Source: Acidovorax sp. sif1233
GTDB lineage: Bacteria > Pseudomonadota > Gammaproteobacteria > Burkholderiales > Burkholderiaceae_C
NCBI RefSeq assembly: GCF_019218755.1
Contig: NZ_JAHUWZ010000003.1
Location: 186,001 to 250,000, forward strand
Length of the DNA: 64,000 nucleotides
Reading direction: 5' to 3'
The position numbers and the translations under genes are program-made. Positions 27,399-36,335 of the stretch are shown here, piece after piece; within the stretch, counting starts at the first letter, position 1; the number at the start of each line of letters is the position of its first letter. The notes below the pieces were generated by a model. That model saw only the letters and a program-made list of their open reading frames with translations, was not told the origin of the DNA and made no database searches.

Positions 27399-28591
27399 TG
27401 CCAGCCACGCACTGCACCATGCCCTCCACCGCCCTGTCCCTGGGCCCTGCCGGGCCATCCACCGGCCCCGCTGCCACCCGCCGCCAGTGGCTGGCCAGGC
27501 AGCTGCCGCTGGGCATGGCGCTGGCGGGAGGGGCGGCGGGCTGGCTGCCCGGTCCGGCATCCGCCCTGCCGGCACGCACGCTGGCCTTTCCGCGTGACCA
27601 TGGCAGCCACCCGGAGCTGCGCACCGAGTGGTGGTACATCACGGGGCATGTGCAGGCGCGGGGCCAGCCCTGGGGATTTCAGCTCACGTTCTTTCGGTCA
27701 CGCGTGGACGCCACGCAGCCACTGCAGTCCGCGTTTGCCGCCAAGCAGCTGCTGTTCGCGCATGCCGCTGTCACGGACGTGCAGGGCCAGCGTCTGGTGC
27801 ACGACCAGCGCATCGCACGCACGGGTTTTGGCGTGGCGCAGGCCAGCGAGGCCGATACCCGCATCCGGCTGCAGGACTGGACGCTGGAGCGCAGCGACAT
27901 GGCGCACGGCAAGCCCCACCTGGCGCTCAGCCGCTACACGGCGCGGATCGCAGGCAGTGAATTCGGCCTGGAGCTGCAGTTCGACAGCACCCAGCCCGTG
28001 CTGCTGCAGGGCCAGCAAGGCCTGTCGCGCAAGGGGCCTGGCGCGGCGCAGGCCAGCTACTACTACAGCCAGCCGCAGCTGGCGGTCAGCGGCCACCTGA
28101 CGGTGGGGGGCCGCCGCATGGATGTCACACCCGGCACCGGCCGCGCCTGGATGGACCACGAATGGAGCGAGGCCCTGCTGCACCCCGAAGCCCAGGGCTG
28201 GGACTGGATCGGGATGAACCTGCACGATGGCAGCGCGCTCACCGCGTTCCGCCTGCGGCGTGCCGATGGCTCGGCGCTGTGGGCGGGGGGATCGCTGCGC
28301 GCGCCAGGGCAGCCCGTGCAGGCATTCGACGCGCGGTCCGTGGTGTTCACGCCGCAGCGGTGGTGGAGCAGCCCGCGCAGCGGCGCGCGCTATCCGGTGC
28401 AATGGCGGGTGCAAACACCCGCTGGCGCATTTGAAGTGCGCACCGTGCTGGACAACCAGGAGCTGGACAGCAGCGGATCGACGGGCGCGATCTACTGGGA
28501 AGGCTTGTCCGAGCTGGTGGACCACGCAGGCCTGCCCGTGGGCCGGGGCTACCTGGAGATGACCGGATATGCAAAACCGCTGCGCCTGTGA
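27398..28591 (+). CDS. AttH/CrtC-like lipocalin-domain protein, Tat-exported
   Basis: A 397-residue protein of the CrtC/AttH family (two calycin-like beta-barrels, formerly DUF2006). The leader has twin Arg (TRRQWLARQL) and a hydrophobic stretch, suggesting Tat export. Family marks are HGSHPELRTEWWYITGHV, WGFQLTFFRSR, a central WMDHEWSE, and GWDWIGMNLHDGSALTAFRLR. Structural work on the family suggests lipid-like ligand binding. These genes usually sit beside a LolD-like ATPase and an FtsX-like permease, which are at 18181 and 20696 in this window. ATG 27398 overlaps the stop of the PLP enzyme by one base; an internal ATG at 27419 is less likely. A GC hairpin follows. Confidence 0.85.
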   Translation: MPATHCTMPSTALSLGPAGPSTGPAATRRQWLARQLPLGMALAGGAAGWLPGPASALPARTLAFPRDHGSHPELRTEWWYITGHVQARGQPWGFQLTFFRSRVDATQPLQSAFAAKQLLFAHAAVTDVQGQRLVHDQRIARTGFGVAQASEADTRIRLQDWTLERSDMAHGKPHLALSRYTARIAGSEFGLELQFDSTQPVLLQGQQGLSRKGPGAAQASYYYSQPQLAVSGHLTVGGRRMDVTPGTGRAWMDHEWSEALLHPEAQGWDWIGMNLHDGSALTAFRLRRADGSALWAGGSLRAPGQPVQAFDARSVVFTPQRWWSSPRSGARYPVQWRVQTPAGAFEVRTVLDNQELDSSGSTGAIYWEGLSELVDHAGLPVGRGYLEMTGYAKPLRL

Positions 28592-28616
28592 CGGCGGCAG
28601 CGGCTGGGGATGGGAG

Positions 28617-28633
28617 GGCCGCCACAGGCGGCC
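28617..28633. terminator. Hairpin between convergent genes
   Basis: GGCCGCC, loop ACA, GGCGGCC: a perfect seven-bp stem lying 25 bases after the AttH-like gene and 8 bases before the livM stop. There is no T run, so it is at best a weak or Rho-assisted terminator or an RNA-end stabiliser. Confidence 0.4.
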
Positions 28634-28641
28634 GTATCGCC

Positions 28642-29643
28642 TCAGTGCTTGGCGGAGTTGCCCGAGCGGCGCTGCGCCAGCCACGCGATGATCTCGCCCA
28701 TGATGCCGCGGCGGAAGGCGAGCACGCAAACGACGAAGATCAGCCCTGTGACCATGGTGACGGATTCGCCCAGGGTCTTGAACCACTCCACGCTGGTCAG
28801 CGCAGCGAGCAGGTTGCCGAATTCGCCGATCTTGTTCTCCAGCAACACCACCACGGCCGAGCCGATCAGCGGGCCCGACAGGGTGCCCAGCCCCCCCACG
28901 AGCGTCATCAGGATGACCTGGCCCGAAGCTGTCCAGTGCACGTCGGACAGCGTGGCGAAACCCAGCACCAGCGTCTTGAGCGAACCGGCAAGGCCTGCCA
29001 GCGCCGCCGACAGCACGAAGGCCAGCAGCTTGAAGCGGTGCGTGTCGTAGCCCAGCGAGATGGCGCGAGGCTCGTTCTCCTTGATGCCCTTGAGCACCTG
29101 GCCGAACGGCGAATGGATGGTGCGCACGATGACGAGGAACGCCAGCACCACGATCACCAGCGCCACGTAGTACATGACCAGGTCGCTCTGCAGGCTGATG
29201 ATGCCAAACAGCTTGCCGCGCGGCACGCCCTGCAGCCCGTCCTCGCCCCCGGTGAACGGCGCCTGCAGGCAGGCGAAGAACAGCATCTGCGCCAGTGCCA
29301 GCGTGATCATCGAGAAGTAGATGCCCTGGCGGCGGATGGCCAGCCAGCCGAACAGCAGGCCCAGCAGCGCACCACCGGCCGTGCCCAGCAGCAGGCCGAT
29401 CTCGGGCGTGAGGCCCCAGACCTTGATGGCGTGGCCGGCCACGTAGGCGGCGCCCCCCAGGAAGGCGGCATGGCCGAATGAAAGCAGGCCGGTGTAGCCC
29501 AGCAGCAGGTTGAACGCGGAAGCGAACAGCGCGAAGCACATCAGCTTCATCACGAAGACGGGATACGCGCCAAGGAAGGGCGCGGCGATCAGGGCCAGCA
29601 GCAGCAGGCCGTAGCCGATGGAGGCAAGGTTCTTGGTATTCAT
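28642..29643 (-). CDS. livM: Branched-chain amino acid-type ABC permease LivM
   Basis: A 333-residue inner-membrane subunit of a HAAT-family importer. It has about ten hydrophobic spans, with the family motif FNLLLGYTGLLSFGHAAFLGGAAYVAG (about residues 45-70), RRQGIYFSMITLALAQMLFF, and the EAA-like cytoplasmic loop KGIKENEPRAISLGYDTHRFKLLAFVLSA that docks the ATPase. It is the last gene of the minus-strand livG-livF-livK-livH-livM operon, 12 bases after livH. The family moves Leu/Ile/Val but also amides, urea and aromatic acids; the actual substrate is set by the binding protein. Confidence 0.92.
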   Translation of the reverse strand: MNTKNLASIGYGLLLLALIAAPFLGAYPVFVMKLMCFALFASAFNLLLGYTGLLSFGHAAFLGGAAYVAGHAIKVWGLTPEIGLLLGTAGGALLGLLFGWLAIRRQGIYFSMITLALAQMLFFACLQAPFTGGEDGLQGVPRGKLFGIISLQSDLVMYYVALVIVVLAFLVIVRTIHSPFGQVLKGIKENEPRAISLGYDTHRFKLLAFVLSAALAGLAGSLKTLVLGFATLSDVHWTASGQVILMTLVGGLGTLSGPLIGSAVVVLLENKIGEFGNLLAALTSVEWFKTLGESVTMVTGLIFVVCVLAFRRGIMGEIIAWLAQRRSGNSAKH

Positions 29644-29655
29644 GCGGACGGCCCC

Positions 29656-30540
29656 TTATTTTTCTTTGCCGAACAGGCCGGCGGGGCGGATGAGGAGAAC
29701 GATGACCATGATGACGAACACCACGGTGGAAGACGCTTCGGGGTAGAACACCTTGGTGAAGCCCTCGATGACACCCAGGCCCAGCCCGGTGAGGATGGAG
29801 CCCATGATGGAGCCCATGCCGCCAATCACCACCACGGCGAAGACCACGATGATGAGGTTCTGCCCCATCAACGGCGTGACCTGATAGACCGGCGCCGCCA
29901 GCACGCCGGCAAACGCGGCCAGCGCGGCACCGAAGGCATAGGTCAGCGTCACCATCACCGGCACGTTGATGCCGAAGGCCTCCACCAGGCGCGGGTTCTC
30001 GGTGCCGGCGCGCAGGTACGCGCCGAGCTTGGTCTTCTCGATCACGTACCAGGTGGCCAGACACACGACCACCGAGGCCACCACCACCCAGGCGCGGTAG
30101 TTGGGCATGATCATGAAACCCAGGTTGGTCGCGCCCTCCAGCAGCTCGGGCGTGTCATACCCCAGTCCGGAGACGCCATAGATCGAGCGGAACACCCCCT
30201 CGATCAGCAGCGTGAGGCCCAGCGTGAGCAGCAGGCCGTACAGGTGATCGAGCTTGTAGATCCAGCGCAGCAGCAGGCGCTCGATCAGCACCCCGAACAA
30301 CCCCACCGCCAGCGGCGCCAGCACCAGCATCCACCAGTAGTTGATGCCGAAGTAATTCATCGCCATCCAGGTCATCAGGGCTCCCGTCATGAACAGCGCC
30401 CCGTGGGCGAAGTTGATGACGTTGAGCAGGCCGAAGATCACGGCCAGCCCCAGGCTGAGAATGGCATAGAACGAGCCGTTGACCAGCCCCAGGAGGAGCT
30501 GGCTCAACAGGCCCGGCAATGAGACACCAAAGATTTCCAT
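29656..30540 (-). CDS. livH: Branched-chain amino acid-type ABC permease LivH
   Basis: A 294-residue inner-membrane permease. Its N-terminus GLVNGSFYAILSLGLAVIFGLLNVINFAHGALFMTGA is the LivH signature. ENPRLVEAFGINVPVMVTLTYAFGAALAAFAGVLAAP is the ATPase-coupling loop. About eight helices are visible. It pairs with LivM to form the transmembrane channel. It lies 133 bases downstream of the binding-protein gene; that gap holds a GC-rich hairpin that could reduce read-through, matching the usual need for more binding protein than permease. Confidence 0.93.
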   Translation of the reverse strand: MEIFGVSLPGLLSQLLLGLVNGSFYAILSLGLAVIFGLLNVINFAHGALFMTGALMTWMAMNYFGINYWWMLVLAPLAVGLFGVLIERLLLRWIYKLDHLYGLLLTLGLTLLIEGVFRSIYGVSGLGYDTPELLEGATNLGFMIMPNYRAWVVVASVVVCLATWYVIEKTKLGAYLRAGTENPRLVEAFGINVPVMVTLTYAFGAALAAFAGVLAAPVYQVTPLMGQNLIIVVFAVVVIGGMGSIMGSILTGLGLGVIEGFTKVFYPEASSTVVFVIMVIVLLIRPAGLFGKEK

Positions 30541-30604
30541 GGGAGGCAGCTGCAGGTGGGGGTGAACGGTTCAGGTCGGGAGGAAAGGAGGTGTCAGGCA
30601 GGCC

Positions 30605-30661
30605 CCTGCGGGCCACCGGACCGGCCCTGGGCGCGCGCACGCGCACCCGGGGCCTTCTTTC
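30605..30661. promoter_or_regulatory. GC-rich inverted repeat between livK and livH
   Basis: GGCCCTGGGCGCGCGC and GCGCGCACCCGGGGCC-like arms face each other, overlapping a GCGGGCC/GGCCC pair. The T-rich tail (TTCTTTCTTTCTC) is on the plus strand, not at the 3' side of the liv message, so this is not a classic terminator for livK. It more likely protects the livK mRNA end or attenuates read-through. Confidence 0.35.
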
Positions 30662-30673
30662 TTTCTCAGCGGT

Positions 30674-31870
30674 TTACTTCCAGAGCGCGCACTTGCTCTC
30701 TGCCTTGGTGGTGAACACCGTGTCGCCCGGCAGCTTCTTGATGAGCTTGTAGTAGTCCCATGGCTTGGTGGATTCGGCGGGCTTCTTCACTTCCATGAGG
30801 TACATGTCATGCACGTAGCGGCCATCGGGACGCAGCTGGCCAGACGCGAAGAAGTCGTTCATCTTCATGCCGCGCCAGGCCGTCATGACCTTGTCGGCAT
30901 CGATGCTCTTGGCTGCTTCCACGGCCTTGAGGTAGTTCATGGTGGCGGAGTAGTCGGCGGCCTGGATCTCGCCGGGCATGCGCTTGGTCTTTTCAAAGAA
31001 GCGTGCGGCGAACTTGCGCGTGTCGTCGTTCAGGTCCCAGTACCAGCTGGTGGTGAACTGCAGGCCTTCGGTGTTGCGCAGCCCCAGGCTGTGCACGTCG
31101 CTGATGAAGATCAGCAGGCCCGCGAGCTTCATGCTCTTGCCGATGCCGAATTCCTTGGCGGCCTTGATGGCGTTGATGGTGTCGCCACCGGCATTGGCCA
31201 GGCCCAGGATCTGCGCCTTGGAGTTCTGCGCCTGCAACAGGAACGACGAGAAGTCCGACGCGTTGAGCGGATGGCGCACGGTGCCCACCACGGTGCCGCC
31301 CTTGGCCTTGACCACCGTGCTGGTGTCGGCCTCCAGCGCATGGCCGAATGCATAGTCGGCGGTGAGGAAGTACCACGACTTGCCCCCGGTGTCCACGATG
31401 GCCGAACCCGTGCCCTTGGCCAGCGCCACGGTGTCGTAGGCGTAGTGCACCGTGTAGGGGCTGCATTGCTCGTTGGTCAGTGCGGAGGATGCGGCGCCGT
31501 TGTTGATGTACACGCGCTTCTTCTCGGCGGCCACCTTGGCGGACGCGAGGGCCGTGCCGGAATTGGTGCCGCCAAACAGCATGGTCAGGCCCTGGGTGTC
31601 GATCCACTCGCGCGCCTTGGACGCCGCGATGTCGGCCTTGTTCTGGTGGTCCGCGGTGAGCAGCTCGATGGGCATGCCCAGCACCTTGCCGCCGAAGTCG
31701 TCGATGGCCATCTGGATGGCCACGGCCCCGTTCTTGCCCTCCACGTCGGCGTACAGGCTGGACATGTCGGTGATGAAGCCGATCTTGACCTTGTCCTGCG
31801 CGTGCGCGGCCGAGGTGGCCAGGCCCGCTGCGCCCAGCATCAATGCCAGCACTTTGAGTTTGTTCTTCAT
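30674..31870 (-). CDS. ABC transporter substrate-binding protein, LivK-like
   Basis: A 398-residue periplasmic binding protein (type I fold, peripla_BP_6). The signal peptide MKNKLKVLALMLGAAGLATS-AAHA is clear. The mature part starts QDKVKIGFITDMSSLYADVEGKNG, and WYFLTADYAFGHALEADTS is the usual hinge/ligand region. Binding proteins of this length and start often bind amides or aromatic or branched compounds rather than only leucine; the ligand cannot be read from sequence. It lies between livF and livH in the operon, 56 bases after livF, with GGAGAC ahead of the ATG. Confidence 0.9.
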   Translation of the reverse strand: MKNKLKVLALMLGAAGLATSAAHAQDKVKIGFITDMSSLYADVEGKNGAVAIQMAIDDFGGKVLGMPIELLTADHQNKADIAASKAREWIDTQGLTMLFGGTNSGTALASAKVAAEKKRVYINNGAASSALTNEQCSPYTVHYAYDTVALAKGTGSAIVDTGGKSWYFLTADYAFGHALEADTSTVVKAKGGTVVGTVRHPLNASDFSSFLLQAQNSKAQILGLANAGGDTINAIKAAKEFGIGKSMKLAGLLIFISDVHSLGLRNTEGLQFTTSWYWDLNDDTRKFAARFFEKTKRMPGEIQAADYSATMNYLKAVEAAKSIDADKVMTAWRGMKMNDFFASGQLRPDGRYVHDMYLMEVKKPAESTKPWDYYKLIKKLPGDTVFTTKAESKCALWK

Positions 31871-31926
31871 GGATTGTCTCCTGTGGGTGTGGTGGAAGAA
31901 AACGGGAAAGAGGTCACCTGGACAGC

Positions 31927-32652
31927 TCAGACGCCCAGCAGTTCGGTGAGCACGGGCATCTTTGCCTCAAGCTCGGACGCACTGAACTTCTCGACGATGC
32001 GGCCGTGCTCCATGACGTAGAAGCGGTCGGCCAGCGGCGCGGCGAAGCGGAAGTTCTGCTCCACCATGACCACCGTGTAGCCCTTTTCGCGCAGCATGGT
32101 GATCATGCGGGCCAGCGCCTGCACGATGACAGGCGCCAGGCCTTCGGAAATCTCGTCCAGCAGCAGCAGGTTGGCCCCCGTGCGCAGGATGCGGGCCACG
32201 GCCAGCATCTGCTGCTCGCCGCCCGACAGGCGCGTGCCCTGGCTGTTCCTGCGTTCGGCCAGGTTGGGAAACATGGCGTAGATCTCCTGCACCGACATGC
32301 CGGGGGTGCCGGTCTTCAGCGCCGGCGGCAGCAGCAGGTTTTCCTCGCACGACAGGCTGGAGAAGATGCCGCGCTCTTCCGGGCAGTAGCCCACGCCCAG
32401 GTGGGCGATGCGGTGCGTGGGCATGTGGATCGTCTCGACGCCGTTGATCTTGACGGAGCCCTTGCGCGCGCCGGTCAGCCCCATGATCGCGCGCATGGTG
32501 GTGGTGCGGCCCGCGCCGTTGCGCCCCAGCAGCGTGACCACCTCGCCGGGTTGCACGACGATGTCCACGCCATGCAGCACGTGCGACTCGCCGTACCAGG
32601 CCTCGAGGTTGCTGATTTCAAGGGCAGGGGTCTTGGATGCGGTGGTCGCCAT
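31927..32652 (-). CDS. livF: ABC transporter ATP-binding protein LivF (Walker A Arg)
   Basis: A 241-residue cytoplasmic ATPase of the liv-type importer. The signature LSGGEQQMLAVARIL, Walker B LLLLDEISEGLAP (the LivF-type DEISEGLAP) and the H-loop VMVEQN are intact. Walker A reads GRNGAGRTT (residues 43-51), so the usual phosphate-binding lysine is Arg49 (codon at 32506-32508). I have the impression that this variant recurs in LivF of related bacteria, so it is probably not a sequencing error, but the effect on ATP hydrolysis is unknown. ATG 32652 is preferred to 32679: GGAGC is upstream and the spacing from the livG stop is one base. Confidence 0.93.
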   Translation of the reverse strand: MATTASKTPALEISNLEAWYGESHVLHGVDIVVQPGEVVTLLGRNGAGRTTTMRAIMGLTGARKGSVKINGVETIHMPTHRIAHLGVGYCPEERGIFSSLSCEENLLLPPALKTGTPGMSVQEIYAMFPNLAERRNSQGTRLSGGEQQMLAVARILRTGANLLLLDEISEGLAPVIVQALARMITMLREKGYTVVMVEQNFRFAAPLADRFYVMEHGRIVEKFSASELEAKMPVLTELLGV

Positions 32653-32653
32653 C

Positions 32654-33424
32654 TCAATGTGCTCCCTGCAGTTGGCCATCGGTGGTGCCCATGTAGGCTT
32701 CCATCACTTGCGGGTTGTTGGACACCTCGGCGTACGGGCCTTCGGCCAGCACGGCGCCGCGCTGCAGCACCGTGATGCGGTCGGCGATGGTGGAGACCAC
32801 CTTCATGTTGTGTTCCACCATCAGGATGGTGCGGCCGGCCGAGACTTTCTTGATGAGCTGGGTGACGCGGTCCACGTCCTCGTGGCCCATGCCCTGCGTG
32901 GGTTCGTCCAGCAGCATGAGTTCGGGCTCCATGGCCAGCGTGGTGGCGATCTCCAGCGCGCGCTTGCGGCCGTACGGCAGGTTCACGGTGACCTCGTCGG
33001 CCAGGTCCTCCAGGCCCACCTCGGTCAGCAGCTGCATGGCCCGGTCGTCCAGCTGGTGCAGGGTGCGCTCGCTGCGCCAGAAGTGAAATGAGGTACCCAG
33101 CTTGCGCTGCAGGCCCAGGCGCACGTTCTCCATCAGCGTGAGGTGCGGGAACACGGCCGAGATCTGGAACGAGCGGATGACGCCGCGCCGGGCGATCTGC
33201 GCGGGCTGCTCACGGGTGATGTCGTGCCCGTTGAAACGGATGGTGCCCGACGTGGGCGTGAGGAATTTTGTCAGCAGGTTGAAGCATGTGGTCTTGCCTG
33301 CGCCATTGGGACCGATCAGCGCATGGATGGAACCCCGGCGCACGGCCAGGTTCACATCGCTGACGGCGGTGAAGCCCTTGAACTCTTTGGTCAGGCTGTG
33401 GGTTTCAAGAATGACGTCGCTCAT
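32654..33424 (-). CDS. livG: ABC transporter ATP-binding protein LivG
   Basis: A 256-residue ATPase, partner of LivF. Walker A GPNGAGKTT (about residues 37-45) has the normal lysine. The family Q-loop region VIRSFQISAVFPHLTLMENVRLG, the signature-region variant LPYGRKRALEIATTLA, Walker B LMLLDEPTQGM and the H-loop MVEHN are present. LPYG instead of LSGG is normal for LivG. It is the first gene of the minus-strand liv operon, so the promoter should lie just above 33424. Confidence 0.94.
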   Translation of the reverse strand: MSDVILETHSLTKEFKGFTAVSDVNLAVRRGSIHALIGPNGAGKTTCFNLLTKFLTPTSGTIRFNGHDITREQPAQIARRGVIRSFQISAVFPHLTLMENVRLGLQRKLGTSFHFWRSERTLHQLDDRAMQLLTEVGLEDLADEVTVNLPYGRKRALEIATTLAMEPELMLLDEPTQGMGHEDVDRVTQLIKKVSAGRTILMVEHNMKVVSTIADRITVLQRGAVLAEGPYAEVSNNPQVMEAYMGTTDGQLQGAH

Positions 33425-33849
33425 TGCGCCTGGGTCGCTCCGTTGGGTGCTGGGGGAAGAAGCCTTGCGGCAAGGACTTCATACGTGCGTTTTTGTCGCA
33501 GTGCATCGTATGCCCCCCTACCCTGCGGTAGATACTGGGACTAATGCCTATGTATAAACGCCTATGCCTTCTGGCGCACCAGGCCAGCGCATGCGCGCCG
33601 CCTCCGTCCAGGGCGAGGCACCCGCCCTGCCGCCATCGCGCTTTTTGCCGCCCTGGCCGTCTCGGCAGGCCCCATGGCGAGGGTTCTGTCCGGCAGGTGC
33701 GGTCCGGCAAGACACTGACTTTTTACTTACAACCTGCAGCGTCGGGGGCCCCGCAGGGCTGCGGATGGGCAGCCCGCCGCCGCCCGGCGCGCTTCTGGCA
33801 AACACTCCCGTGGCCTTGGAGATTGCCCCGCCGCGTGCGGGGACCGGGG
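33425..33849. other. Divergent intergenic region upstream of livG and the ABC exporter
   Basis: About 425 bases. It contains the imperfectly spaced inverted repeat CTACC-CTGC-GGTAG at 33518-33531, which could bind a regulator of the liv operon. I find no strong sigma-70 pair, no RNA gene and no convincing short gene, although the frame of the ABC exporter is open back to 33544. Confidence 0.45.
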
Positions 33850-35685
33850 ATGGGAACCTACACTGCATCCATGGCTTCCACCCCTTCCCAACCCGCCCGC
33901 GGGGCGCCCCGCTCCCTGACAGGCCTGCTTCCATTTTTGCGGCCGTACCGGGCCCGCATCGCGTTGTCGGTGGTGTTCCTGGTGCTCGCGGCCCTCGCCA
34001 CCCTGGCGTTTCCACTGGCCTTGCGCAACCTGGTGGACGGCGGCCTTGTCAGCGCGGACAAGGGGGCCCAGACCATGGCGCTGCGCAACCATTTCGAGGC
34101 CCTGTTCGCCGTGGCCGTGGCGCTGGGGGTGTTCTCCGCCGCGCGCTTCTACATGGTGAGCTGGCTGGGCGAGCGCGTGACCGCGGACCTGCGCGACGCC
34201 GTGTACAGCCATGTGCTGCGCCAAAGCCCCCAGTTTTTTGAAACCACGCAGACCGGGGAAGTGCTGTCGCGCCTGACCACCGACACGACGCTCGTCCAGA
34301 CCGTGGTCGGTTCGTCCTTGTCCATGGGCCTGCGCAATGCCGTCATGGGCGTGGGCGCGCTGGCCATGCTGGTGTGGACCAATCCCTATGTCATGTCGGT
34401 CGTGCTGCTGGCCGTGGTGCTGGTGGTGCTGCCCACCATGTGGATCGGGCGCAGGGTGCGGCGCCTGTCGCGCGACAGCCAGGACCGGGTGGCGGACTCG
34501 AGCGCCATCGCGGCGGAAGTGCTCAACGCCGTGCCGGTGGTGCAGAGCTACGCGGCCGAGCCCCGCGAGTCCGCCCGCTTCATGCAGGCCACCGAAAATG
34601 CGTTCCAGGTCGCCATCAAGCGCACCCGTGCCCGGGCCCTTCTGGTGGCCTTCATCATCATTGCCAACGCCGCGCTGCTGCTGTGGGGCCTGTACCGCGG
34701 CACGGAGGCCGTGCTGGCTGGCAAGATGACCGCCGGCCATCTGGGGCAGACCGTGGTGTACGTGATCCTGCTGGCCGGCGCCGTGGCAGTGCTGGGCGAG
34801 GTCTACGGCGACCTGCTGCGCGCCGCGGGCGCCACGGAGCGGCTGATGGAGCTGCTGGGGAGCCGCTCCCCCGTGGCGGACCCGGACGAGCCCCAGGAAC
34901 TTCCGCTCTCCGAGCGCGGCCTGGAGGTGGAGTTCGAGCAGGTGCAGTTCCACTACCCCTCGCGCCCCGATCAACCCGCCCTGCACGACTTTTCCCTGCG
35001 CCTGGCGCCCGGCGAAACGGTGGCGCTGGTGGGCGCCAGCGGCGCGGGCAAGACCACCGTGTTCCAGCTGCTGCAGCGCTTTTACGACGTGGACTCCGAT
35101 GCCGACGGCGTCCCGCAGGGACGCATCCGCCTCAATGGCGTGGACATCCGCAGGCTGCGGCTCAAGGCCCTGCGCTCGCACACGGGCACCGTGCCACAGG
35201 ACGCGGTGATTTTCTCGGCCTCCGCGATGGACAACATCCGCTATGGGCGCCCCGACGCGACGGACGAGGAGGTGGTTGCCGCCACACGCGCCGCGTTCGC
35301 GCACGACTTCATCACCGCGCTGCCGCAAGGGTATGCCACCTTCCTGGGAGAGCGCGGCGTGCGCCTGTCAGGCGGCCAGCGCCAGCGCATTGCCATCGCC
35401 AGGGCCATGCTCAAGAACCCGCCACTGCTGCTGCTGGACGAGGCCACCAGCGCGCTGGACGCCGAGAGCGAGCGCATGGTCCAGGCGGCCCTGGACACCG
35501 CCATGCAGCGCCACACAGGCCGCCGCACCACGCTGGTCATTGCCCACCGGCTGGCCACCGTGCAGAACGCGGACCGCATCGTGGTACTGGACCATGGGCG
35601 CATCGTCGAGCAGGGCACCCACACGGCCCTGCTGGCGCAAGGCGGCGTCTATGCCCGCTTGGCGGCATTGCAGTTCACGGTGTAG
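33850..35685 (+). CDS. ABC half-transporter, MsbA-like (permease fused to ATPase)
   Basis: A 611-residue homodimeric exporter subunit. Six transmembrane helices occupy about residues 25-320, starting LLPFLRPYRARIALSVVFLVLAALA and including QSPQFFETTQTGEVLSRLTTDTTLVQTVVG, the usual coupling region. The ATPase half has Walker A GASGAGKTT, signature LSGGQRQRIAIARAMLK, Walker B LLLLDEATSALD and an H-loop in VIAHRLATV. It resembles the MsbA-related family common in proteobacteria; cargo (lipid, LPS precursor, drug) is unknown. The frame is open from 33544, but residues before 33850 look non-coding. ATG 33871 is an alternative start. It is followed by a dispersed palindromic element. Confidence 0.9.
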   Translation: MGTYTASMASTPSQPARGAPRSLTGLLPFLRPYRARIALSVVFLVLAALATLAFPLALRNLVDGGLVSADKGAQTMALRNHFEALFAVAVALGVFSAARFYMVSWLGERVTADLRDAVYSHVLRQSPQFFETTQTGEVLSRLTTDTTLVQTVVGSSLSMGLRNAVMGVGALAMLVWTNPYVMSVVLLAVVLVVLPTMWIGRRVRRLSRDSQDRVADSSAIAAEVLNAVPVVQSYAAEPRESARFMQATENAFQVAIKRTRARALLVAFIIIANAALLLWGLYRGTEAVLAGKMTAGHLGQTVVYVILLAGAVAVLGEVYGDLLRAAGATERLMELLGSRSPVADPDEPQELPLSERGLEVEFEQVQFHYPSRPDQPALHDFSLRLAPGETVALVGASGAGKTTVFQLLQRFYDVDSDADGVPQGRIRLNGVDIRRLRLKALRSHTGTVPQDAVIFSASAMDNIRYGRPDATDEEVVAATRAAFAHDFITALPQGYATFLGERGVRLSGGQRQRIAIARAMLKNPPLLLLDEATSALDAESERMVQAALDTAMQRHTGRRTTLVIAHRLATVQNADRIVVLDHGRIVEQGTHTALLAQGGVYARLAALQFTV

Positions 35686-35735
35686 CACCGGCTCCCCGGG
35701 GCACGGGCGGAGCTTCACAGGCTTCAGGAGATCGC

Positions 35736-35790
35736 TACAAATACAATAGCTTATTGCGCTTGCGCATCAAGCGTTTGCGACCAAAATGGT
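35736..35790. repeat. Dispersed palindromic element copy 5
   Basis: CAAATACAATAGCTTATTGC then GCTTGCGCATCAAGCGTTTG: AGCTTATTGCGCTTG and CAAGCGTTTGCGACC arms around GCGCAT. It lies in the gap between the convergent ABC exporter and DUF1178 genes and may act as a terminator. Confidence 0.6.
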
Positions 35791-35825
35791 CATAACATAT
35801 CGGCGGCCAGGCAGCGCCGGGAAGG

Positions 35826-36311
35826 CTATTGAAGGGTTTCCTTGGCCGCCGCGGGCAATGCCAGGGGCAGGACGGCAATGCCCTCCTCCAGCAACTCCAG
35901 GGCCTCGTCGGGGGTGGCATGACCACGAATCGCACGCTCCTGCACCTCGCCATGGTGCATGCGGCGGGCTTCCTGGGCAAAACGCCCTCCCACATCCTCG
36001 GTGCTGGCGACGATCTTGCGGGCCAGCTCCAGCCAGGCGGCCTGCAGCGCGGGCGCAAGCACGCCGGCATCGGCCGGCGCCCCTCCGGCTCCGGGCACGG
36101 GAGACGGTGTTGTCACGGTGGGCGTGGTGGCGGCTGGATCTCGCGCGCCCAGATTCAAGCGCGGAGCGCTCAGACGCTTTTCAATGTGGGCGTCCGCGCA
36201 CAGGGGGCATTGCACCAGCCCGCGCTGTTTCTGGCCCTGGAAATCATCCTCCGATCCAAACCAGCCTTCAAAGACATGGCCGAGCCGGCATTGGAGATCA
36301 AGCACCTTCAT
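35826..36311 (-). CDS. DUF1178 family protein
   Basis: A 161-residue cytoplasmic protein. The N-terminus MKVLDLQCRLGHVFEGWFGS and the CPLC pair near residues 36-39 form a zinc-ribbon-like knuckle typical of DUF1178. A Pro/Thr/Ala-rich linker follows (about 55-85), then a helical C-terminus with EDVGGRFAQEARRMHHGE, the most conserved stretch of the family. Function is unknown. In Burkholderiales it commonly lies downstream of the nuo operon, as here; it is 24 bases after the DUF2818 gene and probably the last gene of the transcript. Confidence 0.85.
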   Translation of the reverse strand: MKVLDLQCRLGHVFEGWFGSEDDFQGQKQRGLVQCPLCADAHIEKRLSAPRLNLGARDPAATTPTVTTPSPVPGAGGAPADAGVLAPALQAAWLELARKIVASTEDVGGRFAQEARRMHHGEVQERAIRGHATPDEALELLEEGIAVLPLALPAAAKETLQ

Positions 36312-36335
36312 GGCAACACCTGAACGCGCCGGCCG

